A stretch of 64,000 bases of DNA from Apostichopus japonicus (taxonomy: Eukaryota; Echinodermata; Holothuroidea; Aspidochirotida; Stichopodidae): the NCBI RefSeq assembly GCF_037975245.1, contig NC_092572.1, forward strand, positions 29,187,989 through 29,251,988. Direction: 5' to 3'. A program made the translations under genes and the position numbers. Shown in pieces: positions 43,972-56,700 of this stretch. Numbering within the stretch: the first letter of the stretch is position 1; each line of letters starts with the position of its first letter. The notes beneath the pieces are model-generated. The model was not told the origin of the DNA. It was given only the letters and a program-made list of their open reading frames with translations, and searched no databases.

Positions 43972-46900
43972 GTATGTTAATCATTTCAATTCTCATAAGC
44001 TATATTTGGTCTGTGAGCTGAGAGTGCTCTATAGTCATATTCTGTGATATTGAAAGAAACGTCTGTCAAGTTACCACTTTATAAAAAACTGAAAACCATG
44101 CAGATAATTTACTTTATTTACTATGAAGAAAGCAATGCAAATATTAGGGAATTGGCTTTTAATTCAGATAGTTGCAGAAAATGTCTTATAATATGCATTT
44201 TAGCTTCATTAATAATATCCATAACATTTTCTACATTCAGTTAAAGTTAAATATCTTCATTTGTATTTACATATCATAGTAGCTGACTCCATCTACGTGC
44301 AGTGTTGTCTCTTCGTTATATCTACAGCTCATATGAACATAACACTGACTTTGTCATAGTTAATAGAGTCAGTGTAACTGAATATTAGAAAAGAGAAGCA
44401 ATAGAATGATGATGAAACTTAGAAGTCAGTGATACTCCAAAACATGTTACTGTACATCAGCATCTCATATGGTATGTGATGTATGCCTACAATTAGGTAA
44501 AAACTTTGTGTGAGAAATCAAGAAATACCATAATTTTACTACTTTACTTGGTGAACTCTGTGTATTGTACAAGTGGAGATGTGTGAGTTAAAAATGGAAA
44601 TGGCAACAGCTTTCTTTCTAACATTATCAGTGTCTGCATGTATGTTGCTATGTTATCGGCCTCTTATGCAGTCACTTTTGACATTTGATTGGCAGCATCT
44701 AGTGTGTATTAGTCGGTCTCAAAATCGTGAAATTAGTATTATTGTAACAATCAGGATTCACACTGGATAGTACGTCACTAGGCTATATAAGTAGACCACA
44801 GTTACATGATAATAGTTATATTAACACACCTGCTATACTTATCATGTTCCCCTTTTTTCTTCGTAGATATACTGTGTACAGTATGTGTTCACATTACAGT
44901 CATATCCCAGTAGGACGAGAAAGAAGATATCCATTCAGTTATCTGGTACGTAATATATACATTTTGTTAGTCTGCTTATATGAGAACTAATGTCTTATAA
45001 ATGTATACAATAATTAGTCAAGAGGTTTACTGTTTTTTAATATTTATTTAATAACAGTGTGATGGTAAATACTTTTACTTGACCTGGAGCTTACTTATTG
45101 CAAGAAATTCACTCGGGTATGCCTTTCCAGAAGATCTCCAACTGTGCTCTCATCCAAAAAAATTCTTGTTGTAAATTCTGTGACATTTTTTATCACAAGA
45201 TGGAGTTTAGTGATGCTCTGTGTGTGTTCACTGAAAGTATTTCTTCGAAATACTTTGTTAATTTTTTTTTTAAATCCTCAGTTCAGTGATGGTTTTATTT
45301 ATACTGTGTCTTTATCTCATCTCACTACATGTAATGTTTAGTGAGATAATATAACTTACTTCATCCCACATCAGAAATATGAGGAAGTGTGGAGGACATG
45401 AGATCTGCAACTCCATGAATTGTTGTCTTGGTTTACGTGTAATATTGGAAGGACAAATGTAAAAGATGTATTAATAAATAAACCTGTATACCCTACGTCA
45501 AATGGGTGGAATGATAACTTGCAACTTCAATACAATCGTAAGGAGAAGACTGTCATTTTCATTGGATGGCCAGAAGTTCCTGCAGTCATCTTAATTGTTC
45601 CTAACTGCCTAAGAAGGTTGGTTGGTATGATGTTTCAGTTTGAAGGAGAGGTCATGGAAGTGATGGTGTCCTCAATTTCAAACAATGTATCACAGAACGT
45701 AGCATTTAATACATTAAGTGTATATTTGAAAGATACAGTGTTAATCAAAAGTTGCAGCAGTTCATGGCTGGCTTACTAGCAAGACATGCAGAGCCCAGAA
45801 GTTGGAAACTTACACATATCAAAAGCTGATTTTGGGAGAGACACTCTCATCTTTGTGTGCACTTGGTGCTTGAAGTAAACGCTGTCTAATTATAGAAATA
45901 AATCATCTTGTCATCATATATAGCAGTTAAATGTTAACAGTCATATTTCAGGGGATTTGCCATTAGTATACATTTAAATAATTGATACCAAATTACATAA
46001 GAAAGTTATATTGATGCAACTGCTAAGTAATATGTTTTTGTTCTTTATAGATGCTTACAAGATATCATTAACTGTAACAGCCTGGGATGTTGCTTTCTGC
46101 ATATCCTACACTGTTTCAGTGTACATATAACAGCTGTATCCAAGCACGTACTAAAGCATAGTGATCTTCATATGTTATGCCAGGTATGAATTGTGCATGT
46201 TTTACACTGCTTTTGAGACATTGTTTCTTCTTCCCAAATCTGCGACAACTTAATCAGCAGAGCTAAAGTTAAGTGATTCACTAAGAACTGCAGAGTGACA
46301 TAATCTTATATCCAGTTCATCACTTCCATAATTATCTTCCTTTTGAGATGTGCAGTGTGCACATGTCTTTCCAAATATGATTGACTTATGTCCTCTCAAT
46401 TAAAGAACGAATGTGAAAAGAGGTTCTTGACCTAATTTATGTGACACAGCCATTTTACACTTTTATCCATTAACCAATACTTACCAGTGTCCTGTTGTTT
46501 ACACTGGCATCATGCAGGTTCAGGCTTGGTAACATCTGTTTTATTTTTAAATAAAGTAGTGGAATGAGTAAATGTAATTGATTTTGGTGACAATAGCCCT
46601 ACTATGAAACCTTTGTCAAATGCAATTACTGTAAAGTTGTTGCAACTGACCAACATGATCGTTGTTCATAATTCGTGTGAAAGTTGTAGTATTACCTGAT
46701 GAATCAAATGTCCTTCATTATATTTCAATACGATTAAATGTTGCTCAAAGCACTAGATTTTATCAAACCCTGATCTCAATGATCACCAGATATGAAATAA
46801 ATCAAACTAATAGGCAAATTTTTAAATGAGATATTATGTAAAAAAGAGATATATATTTGACGTCAGTGATTATTCTCTTTTCTCATAATTCAGGTCAGGT

Positions 46901-47160
46901 TTCTATACGGTGATAAAGCGATGATAATGTCAATTTGAAGGCCAGAAGTTTCAGACAGAATTTGAATTTGCCTAACTACATCAGAAATGGCCATCAATGG
47001 ATAAGTAAACAGACAAAATATGTAACCATTGAAAGTATGCTAGATGAGAAGCAGCGGTATAGTAATTAATTGTAGCAGAGACACATAGCAGGCATCACCC
47101 AGCTGTGTTAAGATCAATACATCTATGGCTAAGAATGAATCCAAGGGTATAGTGGGTATT
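43972..47160. other. Downstream region, no gene recognised
   Basis: AT-rich. A 119-codon open stretch at 45420-45779 (+) lacks an ATG at its start and matches no family I know; it could be 3' UTR or chance. Confidence 0.4.
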
Positions 47161-47815
47161 GAGTTGTGGGGACACTGAGATCATTGGTGGAGCATCTATG
47201 ACTATAGAGCACTACAGTGACTACTACCTAATGTTTGGACCAAGTGTGGGGAACACTGAGATCATTGGTGCAGGAGCATCTATGACTATAGAGCACTACT
47301 GTGACTGCCACTTAATGTGTGGACCAGTTGTGTGGACACTGAGATCATTGGTGGAGCATATCACTATAGAGCACTACTGTGACTACCACCTAATGTTTGG
47401 ACTAGTTGTGTGGACACTGGCATCATTGGCATAGCGTCTATGAATGTAGAGCACTATTGTGACTTCCACCTAATGTTTGGACCAGTTGTGAGGACATTGA
47501 GATCATTGGTGGAGCATATATGACTATAGAGCACTACTATGACAACTACCTATTGTTTGGACCAGTTGTGTGGACACAGAGATAATTGGTGGAGCATCTA
47601 TGACTATAGAGCACTACTGTGGCTACCACCTAATGTTTGGACCAGTTGTGGGGACACTGAGATCAGTGGTGGAGCATCTATGGCTATAGAGCACTACTGT
47701 GACTATGACTACCACCTAATGTTTGGACCAGTTGTGGGGACACTGAGATAATATGTGGAGCATCTATGACTTTAGTACACTACTGTGATGACAACATGAT
47801 GTTTGGACCAGTTGT
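47161..47815 (+). repeat. Minisatellite, 8 copies of an 80-bp unit
   Basis: Unit: AGTTGTGGGGACACTGAGAT, CATTGGTGGAGCATCTATGA, CTATAGAGCACTACTGTGAC and TACCACCTAATGTTTGGACC, starting near 47162, 47242, 47326, 47404, 47484, 47564, 47644 and 47730. Copies differ by substitutions and small indels (78-86 bases). The period is not a multiple of three, so open frames across it are shadows. Confidence 0.95.
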
Positions 47816-48489
47816 TGTTTTAAAGCCAGGATGTTGAAGATTTCATGTATGCCATATATTAAAATAAAGTTTTACATGGAGAGAAGTTGTAATTACTCTA
47901 TGCATTTATTGATTGAAAACATATTTCCTAGAATTCAGAGTAGATTATCTAATAATGAAAACTAGAAGGCAATACACAGAGTTGTGTATCTTTTCAAAAC
48001 CACTTTAATGAATAATTGCTTCTGGTCTACATTACAGTTTTTATACTTTTTGTTGTGAAGGTTACAAGTCTGTTGAACGTTTGTCCTTGTATTCAAAGCA
48101 GAAAGTCACTTATTTGCTTTTATTGACCCCTCACCTTTCTTTTGTAGAGGTTTTCAGGCATAAGTCCCAAGCATCTTCCTGAAAGGCAAATGATCAATCA
48201 CCTTACAAAATATGTCTGCGAACACACGATCAACCAAATCCTATGAATATGTGTGCAACACACACTAGGTTGCATCATCATTAAGTGAATTAAAAAAACC
48301 TTGTTGTGAAACACATGTGCGGGCTGTTATGTGGATGTACCTGTTTGTGTTTAAGAAGTATAGAAGTCAGCAATCTAGCATGCTCTTAACAAAATATTTG
48401 ATTATATACCCAAATATTTGATATATTGCCTTGGCAATTGATACTCAGACTTTTGACTATTACCTCAGTTATATCTTACATATAATGTG
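47816..48489. other. No gene or clear repeat
   Basis: AT-rich anonymous sequence. Confidence 0.4.
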
Positions 48490-48850
48490 ATAGTCCTTAA
48501 CATATTCATACCTGTGTAGGTTGCAAGTCAATTCAATGGTTCCCCTTGGAGTTAAGGCAAGCAGTCTCTTCTTATTTTGACCTTTCAACCTGACTGTTCA
48601 TGTTTGTTGTCATAGTAACCACATATTTTGATATTACTTGACATAACTATTATACCTGTGAAGGTTGCAAGTCAATTCAATACTTTGCCTTTGCAGTTAT
48701 ATAGCAAAAAGTAACTTTTTGAGTCATATGACCTTCGATGTTGACCTTTGACCTTAGTTACCATTTTAGTCGCATTTTTATAGTACTTGACGTATTCATT
48801 ACACCTGTGATAGACAGTGTAATACTTTGCCTTGTAGTTATAACAAACCC
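48490..48850 (+). repeat. Degenerate tandem repeat, ~145-bp period, 2.5 copies
   Basis: CTTAACATATTCATACCTGT, CTTGACATAACTATTATACC and CTTGACGTATTCATTACACC begin the units near 48495, 48638 and 48785; GGTTGCAAGTCAATTCAAT is shared by the first two. Contains a perfect TGACCTTTGACCT at 48742-48754. Confidence 0.7.
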
Positions 48851-51800
48851 AATACATATGAATAGTTTGCATCCTTCTGTGTTCCTTGTCATAACCAGAC
48901 AAACACTATGCAGCATTGCGTGTGGTGTTAAATGCCAATGGTGTTAGATCATCAGCTGCAGCATATATTTCCTTATGATATGATCTTGCCATCTGAAGTA
49001 AATTGGCAATATTTGTCAGTTTTTCACTTGTAATGTAACTTTTCTTTGTAGAGTTGCTATTTTGTCAAACTCGTTCAGTCCCACATCCAAAGTGTCTAAA
49101 TCAGACTTCGCAATGAGCGTTGTTTCATCTGGCAGCATGCTGTCAGTAACTATTTTAAATGGTCCTGCAAAATTACCTTCATTTGGTATAAAGGGACCTC
49201 CGTATTCAGACAATGTTCTCTTTGATGGTAGCACATTGTTTTAACATGACAATAGCTGTAGCAGTCAAGACAAAGAACATACATGTTGATGCCTACAGAA
49301 CTTCCATACCTTGGTTGGTACTTTACAATGAAGTTATAGCATTCACCTCTTTGCTCAAATATTTTCTATGGTTTCTAAGGTTTCATATTTTGGTTTATAT
49401 CATGTCTCCCTCATGTCTTTGATTCCCATCTTCTAAATTAACTGCCCTAGCTACATCAACTTATTGGAGTGATTTATCATACAATGCCTTGCTAGCTTTC
49501 TATGCCTTGTCTCACAAAACAGACAGTAACAACATGTATCCCTTTTATTCGGGTGGCCCCAGACACATCTGCAGATGCAAATACAAACACGTATAGAAAA
49601 GATAACCCTTTCACTGGGCATGTTCTGTACAATATCAACAGCTAATCTTGCTTGTGCTAATTTGTTTACTTGTCAGGTAAGGACAACAACTTATCCATGT
49701 TAAAACCCCAGACAACCAATAACCTAACACACCCTTTTTACAGAAAGTGTGGATGCTGTTCAGGTTTTTCTGGCAGAATAATAAGCCTGCAAGGTATAGG
49801 AAGAATTGTTTCCACATTTCATCTTTATATTTTTATTGAAGCAAACCTCATTCAGTAATATTGTAGTAACGATTGATGACGAAATCTACTGTTGTTCATT
49901 GTTGCTCTTGTGAACATGTCATAGCTACAGTAGGATGGTAGTTTTCATAACTGAAAAACAATCAATTTTACTTAATTCCGTTCATCACATTATTGCTGGC
50001 TTTGCTTGGTTCTTTAGAGTAGGGACTTGTAGCATCATGGAGTAAATAACTGAATGGCAGGGCGTAGTAAAGTAGGGATCCTGTGACCTGGTGAAGAAAA
50101 CAGTTGCTTGAGAGTAGTTTATCAAATTTTAAAGCTGAATAATGAAGATTGGTCACTGTAAAAACCATAGACCTTTCATTGGTCAGCTATATGAAGAAAA
50201 GAAAACTGATGACATACAGAAAATTCAAATGTGATCTTTCAAAACCTTCGTAAGTTTCGTACAAGCTACTGTCCTTAATATGATATTTCCACCTTCCAAA
50301 ATACAATGCTTGGACAGAGGATAGGGGCACATACTATAACAAAGAGCAAAGGCTTAGAATTAAGAAAGAAACATAATGGGATAATTAAATTTGCCTACAT
50401 GGGAAGGGAGACCTCCACCACCACATATTTCCTTTAAAATGTATTTATTGAACATCATGAATTGTGTTGCAACATACATGCCCATTGATAATATGCATTC
50501 CACATAATGTACCTGACACTATTAACAAGAATGGTGCATGCACTGACGAATAATAAAAAATGGAACAAAACTATTGAATTCAATGCAGCTTAATTTCTTA
50601 TTTGAATTAATTTCTGGTCTTTAGACTTGTATTCAAATTATTGGCCAGGATTTGAGCTTTAGGCATCTATTCAATTTTAATAAGGAAAAATCTCACACAT
50701 AACGACTTAATGGAACGTTTGTAGACCGGAATAAAATGGAGTTTGAATAACATTTGAGGAGGCTAGATAACATTACTCTATTCTCAAGAAAAAATATATC
50801 AGCTGTATAGTACTTGCATCAAGGTAGTCCTGTTCATTCAAACAAGATTTCTGCAACTCTGATTTCTAAATACTTCTATGTTTTGGACTCCAACTCGTCC
50901 TTACACGTAGTGTATTGAGATGAGATATTTTACTCTATCGACCTTTACTTGCAAATTTGGTTGTAAAATTGCTACCCACCCTTGAGTTACTGAACTGAAA
51001 TTTGGTAGGTCGGTCTGACCAAGGAGCTGCATTTGGCATCTCTCTGATTTGAGCATATGCATGGGATGTAATGCCTGTGTGACTTACGACGTCAGATCAG
51101 AGATCACATGACTAAAAACAACAAATTTGCCGTCAAGCGAAATGGCGAAACCAACACATGTGGGATTTCAGACTGCGAATTTGCAGCTCATAAATTAATG
51201 TATAACGCCAAATGTCATGTGATCAATGAGGTCGGACATAGCCAAATTTGTACAAAAATAATTGTGGTGACTGCTCCTTAACAATAAAGCAGATTGACAA
51301 CAAATTTGGTGGGTAAGTGCCTGGGCATGGGTGGAAGTGTCTGCATGATGAATTTTGTCATGGAGTCAGAGTTGAAGTTACCAAAAATCATTCGGAAATT
51401 TTTAACATGACAAATGGGTCGAAACCCTCAAATCCATGTTGGATTTCACAGACTGTATGTCTACAGTGCATTAAGTATTGCAATGCACCAAAGATAATGT
51501 GATTGAAGGAGGTCAAATGTAAAGATTGGCTAATTGTGTACAAGTAAGCGTTTTGCAAATGACTTCAAGTATGGCGGGTATGTGCCTGGGTATAGGATGG
51601 GAAATATTCTCAGCATATTGCCTGAATTTTCACCAAAAAAATTTTTTTTGGGTGGCAGCAGCCATATATGACTTATACCATCATAGGGTCAGATGTCCAA
51701 TGTCAAATAACCTAAACACAGCATTTTGGCCATTGCCAACATCTTGTTATTACACACTGGGACTTGTACAAACAGTGGTCAAGATTTTTATTCACATTAC

Positions 51801-53579
51801 AGCATTTGGATGATAAATCTTTCTCAAATATTCTTAATACTGTGGCTGTCTGCTTAGTATGGCATATTGTCTTGGTAGAAAAAATGAGAAGACCAATTTC
51901 ATAAAAATGTTCATTTCAATTGCTGTAAAAATCTTATCCTGTTAACTGAAGATTTAATCTATTTTGAGTTGAAGTATTCATGGTGGGTCTTCTAAGAACA
52001 TTCAGTGAGATGGTATTGAACACATAAGGGGTGGGGAGGTAGACGGGTGTGGCAGAGTATATGGCAACAATCAGTAAGACTGAAAATGAGTTGTGAAGTA
52101 TATAGAAACTTTAACTAAAGTACTCAGGTGCTCTACCCATGTTTGGTATTTCAAATAAATTAAACACATTTTGTACATCTCATTGGTAGATTATGGCAAG
52201 GGGAACAAGGCGATGGAAGGGTACAGTAGCAACCTTCTCTCTCGTATGTACACTTAAAAACTTTCTGATGTAGGACACTGGTGAAACTATATATTTTTTT
52301 GCTATGTTAGATTTTAACTAATATTATTTGAGCTGATGATATAGGGTACTGTTATTAGATGAATCATGTGCGAAATTTACCGACAGCTGTCTGAGCGATT
52401 AAAGGCTTACAGTACTTTACCAAATAAATGATGTGTGTTCATACACAAATCACTTCTAGTGTATTTGTATTTTTTCTGCATACAAAAAAATCTGAATAAA
52501 TAACTTGCATATTCTGTGGTATTGTGAAAGGAAGTCAAGTGATGTGAAAACGTGAGGAGGGGCATAAATTGAGGAACTTGGAAGGGTTACAGATTGAGCC
52601 ATAGTACACAATCAGTCATTTTATTTATATATATTTTGTAGTGTATATGTTTGGACAGTCAAGCGTGAGACGGACAGGAAAATACACCATCAATAAGAAT
52701 TGTTAAAGTTGCACATTTGACGGAAATCAAACAAATAAGATCAACAGAAGAAATAAGTTGAGGAGGTAAGTACTTACGTGTACATTTAAACAAGAATTCT
52801 GCATCTCTGACCTCTTAATTATTCTATACAGTGGACGCTTGTCTGTTTGCTTTATAAGTGTATGTTTTCAGAGATTTAGAAGATTGTAAAGATTATTTAG
52901 GAACAGCAAAGGATTGGGTGTGGTCAAAGATTAGCGGTTGGAGGTTGAGGAAAAGTGGGAAAGAACACTGTGAGAGGGGTAGGAAAATTGTCACTGATGA
53001 AATGTCCCCCAGAAGACATTCCTAATTGTAAATAGTACTTCAAAGATTTTAAGTTGTCAGATCCCTTCGTGTCTCACTTTATCTACTCACACACCCTCTT
53101 TCTCTACCTGTTATTCGTACCAGATATGGAAAATTAAATGATAAAGTTTGTAAATGACGATTGGTGCTATGTCGTATTAGAAATCATTCCCCCATTTCAG
53201 TTACTTCCAAAACCTTAAAACCGCCATTACTGGTTGTTGTATGTTTTTAATGAGATACTTTCACAGTTTTGGTAGCAATAATTGGAAGATTCAAGTATAG
53301 GTGAATGGTTCACAGTTAAAGAATTTATCATTACAGAATGAAAAGCTCTAGTAATAGTTTTTGAACAGTGCCAATAAACATTTGGGGAATCTGCATTGCA
53401 CGTCATGCAACAAAGCATTTTCGAAAACACTGAGAAAGATTTTATGAAAAATACTGAGAGAGAGGAGGGAGTCATATTATGTATGCCACCCCAGAGGGAG
53501 AACAGGGATAAGGATGGAGGAGGGAGGGCCCCTGAATGAGGAGGCGGGTTTGGCCCTTCAATGTTTTTGGTAGACGCGA
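48851..53579. other. Long stretch without a recognised gene
   Basis: Minus-strand frame 49234-49016 (72 codons) and + frame 51526-51813 (95 codons) are the longest of note and match nothing known to me. 50930-51560 has phrases in the style of the dispersed family (TGAACTGAAATTTGGTAGGT). No tRNA or splice-supported exon was found. Confidence 0.4.
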
Positions 53580-54090
53580 TATTTTTAAATACAAGTTGAA
53601 TCAACGTCAAACTTTATAGGTAGATGCCCCATGATGTGTAGATGTAGAGGTGGTTCCCATTTTTATGAATATTAATGATTGAAGTGGGGCTTTACCTAAA
53701 ATTCTTAAAGTGTCAATATCTCTCCAACCGTTTGTCCGATCGATTTCATACTTGGTATGGCGATGTCAGTAGATGATAGGTACATGGTCATAAAATCAAT
53801 AAATTCATTTAATTATTATTCATGAATTGGCATGGCTAGAGTGTTATCACGGGAAAAGCTTGTACACACGATGTATCAAGACCAACAAATGTTATAGTGG
53901 GTATAGGTGGATGCCCCATGATGTTTAGATATGCACTATTGTTTGTGGTGCCCATCTCATGAATATTAATGAGTGGACGGGGCTTAACAAAATTCTTGAA
54001 ATATCAATATCTCTTGAACAGTGTGTCTGATTTAGTTCATACTTGGTGTGATGATGTAACTACATAGTAAATATATAATGTAGAGGGAAG
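53580..54090 (+). repeat. Dispersed repeat family, two tandem units
   Basis: Two units, about 53590-53800 and 53875-54075, each with GATGCCCCATGATGTKTAGAT, a CATGAATATTAATGA-type stretch, TCAATATCTCT and CATACTTGGTRTGRYGATGT. They match the copy at 37195-37400. Confidence 0.8.
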
Positions 54091-54700
54091 TTGTCAATAA
54101 CATCTCGTAAACATAGATTCCCGTGATTGAAATTGGTAAAGGTCGAGGTCAACGGGTGCCAAAGTATCAAATCCTTCCAAGCATCATAATCCAAAATTGA
54201 AGCTTCAATATATATATCTGTCAGTTCTCAAAACTTTTGGTTAAATTCAGTTCAGTTAAGTTTTGTGAAGGGGCTCTATGAGTCTTCAACGGAACATAGA
54301 GTCATCCAGGATAGTTCAAGAAAAGTTGATATGTGGTATTGCTTTAAGCAATTTTTGATTTATATCAGATGATTTGTAGGTTGTCAAGATATTCCACAGT
54401 GCATTTAATTAGTGTCATACAAAGCTTTCAGTCTATACTAACAAATCATTTCTAGGGATCTGGAAGCTCAAAATTGGTAACGGAAAATGTTCTTTTATTC
54501 ATACAATCTAATGGTCTGCAATATATTTCACATAGGAATTGGAATAAAAGTATATACTGTAAAATCCTTACCGGTTAATTCAATGGTTGAGTACCGTTTG
54601 TTCTCAATAAGATGTTAAATTAAAGAAAGGTTCTTATGGAATTGGTTCCTATGTATTTACAAAACTCTGTTGATACTTGCATTGGTTTGATTAACATCGA
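54091..54700. other. No gene recognised
   Basis: Anonymous AT-rich sequence, with further GGTCA-type words near 54140. Confidence 0.4.
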
Positions 54701-54717
54701 ATGCAACTGCATTTAGC

Positions 54718-55060
54718 CACACATACCTCCATAGCAGGGCCGTAGATAAAGTGAGGTGGGGTTGACATCCCATTCACTCATAGAATCGCAAAATTCTGCA
54801 CCAGACGGCAAATTGAAAGAAAAAGAAAGATATAATAAACAGAAGAAGTGAGAGGCAGTGGCGTACGTAATGGGGTGGGTGGGGGTGGTCCTCCTGGGCA
54901 CCTGTTAGGGGCTTGCGATGCCACAGCCCCCTTCTCAATTAAGAAATGGAAACTAAGATAAAATAATAAATACATAAAGCTAGTGGCGGCCAGATATAGA
55001 GGAAAGGTGGAAATTTTCCCTATTTTTGTAAATCATTGTGGTGGTATAAGTCGATGTAAA
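54718..55060. mobile_element. Cluster of hAT-type terminal sequences
   Basis: CAGGGCCGTAGATAAAGT (54737), CAGTGGCGTACGTAATGGGG (about 54856) and TAGTGGCGGCCAGATAT (54983) are typical of the outer ends of hAT-like transposons. No matching partner end or transposase was seen, so these look like nested or truncated ends. Confidence 0.3.
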
Positions 55061-56520
55061 TTTTCTACTTAAAACGAATATTGTGAACAAACAATAGGAA
55101 AATTTAGCAAACATTTACATTTCCTAAACAAGTTATCAGGTGAACGCTTTGCCAAAGAAAAAACCATTTTGCGTCTAATCCACCTTACATAACAATTTCT
55201 CAAAGTGGGCACCACTTGCCTTAGATACCTGCCCCAGGACAGCATCCCCTGCACGGGGTGATAAAGGAAGGATCCGAACCGGGTGCCAACTATTCTAGGT
55301 ATGTCACTGGAGAGGGAGAGGGGGGAGGAGAAAGACTTAAGGAAAAGGGGAAGTGCAGGGAGGAAAGGAGATTGGAATGTCTATGTAAACTGCAGACAAC
55401 TCCCTATATTTCTTTTTCAAACGTATATGCCATAGTACTGGTCGAATGTAAGCCCCTTTTTAGCTTGTAGTGACCGCACTGCAAGCGAGCCTATATATTC
55501 CCTCTCGCAAAGTGGAACAGCCTACTTATTTTGTTTATAGACATTCTGTCGCCCAACTTTCTTGCTTATCTCCACTCCCATTTATAGCAAACTTGAACAA
55601 AGAGGACCAGTGTCCAACGAGAGAAAGTTTTGGGGTCATAAGTTCAAGTGCAGAGCGACATATTTTATCAGCCACTTCGTTCAGTGAATCGGTCAGCGAA
55701 GGTTGTTCTCTAAGCCGTGATATTATTTTAGCACTACGATATATACCATCTCCTACACCACAGCGATAGCTGGCTAAATAAATTCGTATATTCTTCGTAT
55801 AATCTTCGGGAATCCACCGGAAATTTTATGTGTGGGATGTAGCAATGCAACCCACCTAATTACTAGCGCTTCGGATTCAGTTATCCATTTATTCATTTAT
55901 AAGGATTTTTATTATACGGATCTATCTTGGAACTGGCAGATCAATTTCCCTGAACCCACCCAAGGAGGGTTAAACTAGACAGAACTATTATTAGAGGTTA
56001 GTAGTATTTATTTATTATTATTAACAAGACCTCTAAAAGTTCAAAGAGACCGTAAATCTCAGTATTTCTGCGGGAGGGCCTAAACCTAACTATGGGTCCT
56101 TCAGGCTCAAGTGGACCCCTCCCACTGGACTAAACCCTGTTGGACTCTCACTTCCTTTATCAACACTTCCTGTCCGTGTTTTCTTCCTTTTCGGGGACAA
56201 AAGATGACACCACCAACCCCCCCCCCGCCGGATGTATAATGCCAAGGCGACGCCCCTTCTCCATAAACCTACTTGCAAATACTGCAGAAAGTACCAACGT
56301 AAGCATTGAAACATATTCCTTTTGACTCCTAAAATCTATAATTTATATTCTATTAAGGTTTTATGAAAACTATGTGCAGGGTCAGTGTGCCAACATTAGG
56401 TACACTCGGTGATCTTAAAGGGCAGCTAGCCCGCAAAATCGTATAGACAGTTGTACAGAACTTCAGGGAACTTTGTAATCGTTGTTGGAAATTTATATCC
56501 CTGAATCCTTTTCTTTTATC
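55061..56520. other. No gene recognised
   Basis: Open frames of 60-99 codons on both strands overlap one another and show no family motif. A C run lies at 56217-56226. Confidence 0.4.
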
Positions 56521-56526
56521 GAGCCG

Positions 56527-56590
<64 letters not shown>

Positions 56591-56597
56591 CGAGCCG

Positions 56598-56680
<83 letters not shown>

Positions 56681-56698
56681 TATATATATATAGGCGGT
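56521..56698. repeat. Two (AT)n hairpins with GC-rich clamps
   Basis: GAGCCGCCTATATA opens at 56521, TATATAGGCGAGCCGCCTATATA sits in the middle (about 56583-56605), and TATATAGGCGGTGC closes at 56700. Each half can fold on itself with GCCTA/TAGGC clamps. The first two openers, GAGCCGCCTATATA, are identical. Confidence 0.85.
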
Positions 56699-56700
56699 GC

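Noticed and set aside
45420-45779. 119-codon open frame on the + strand
   Set aside because: It begins at TTG, not ATG; no family motif, no convincing splice borders, and it lies in the likely 3' flank.
47159-47751. Open frames of 70-91 codons
   Set aside because: They run through an 80-bp minisatellite whose period is not a multiple of three.
49016-49234. 72-codon minus-strand frame
   Set aside because: Looks protein-like in composition but matches no family I can name; no splice or start support.
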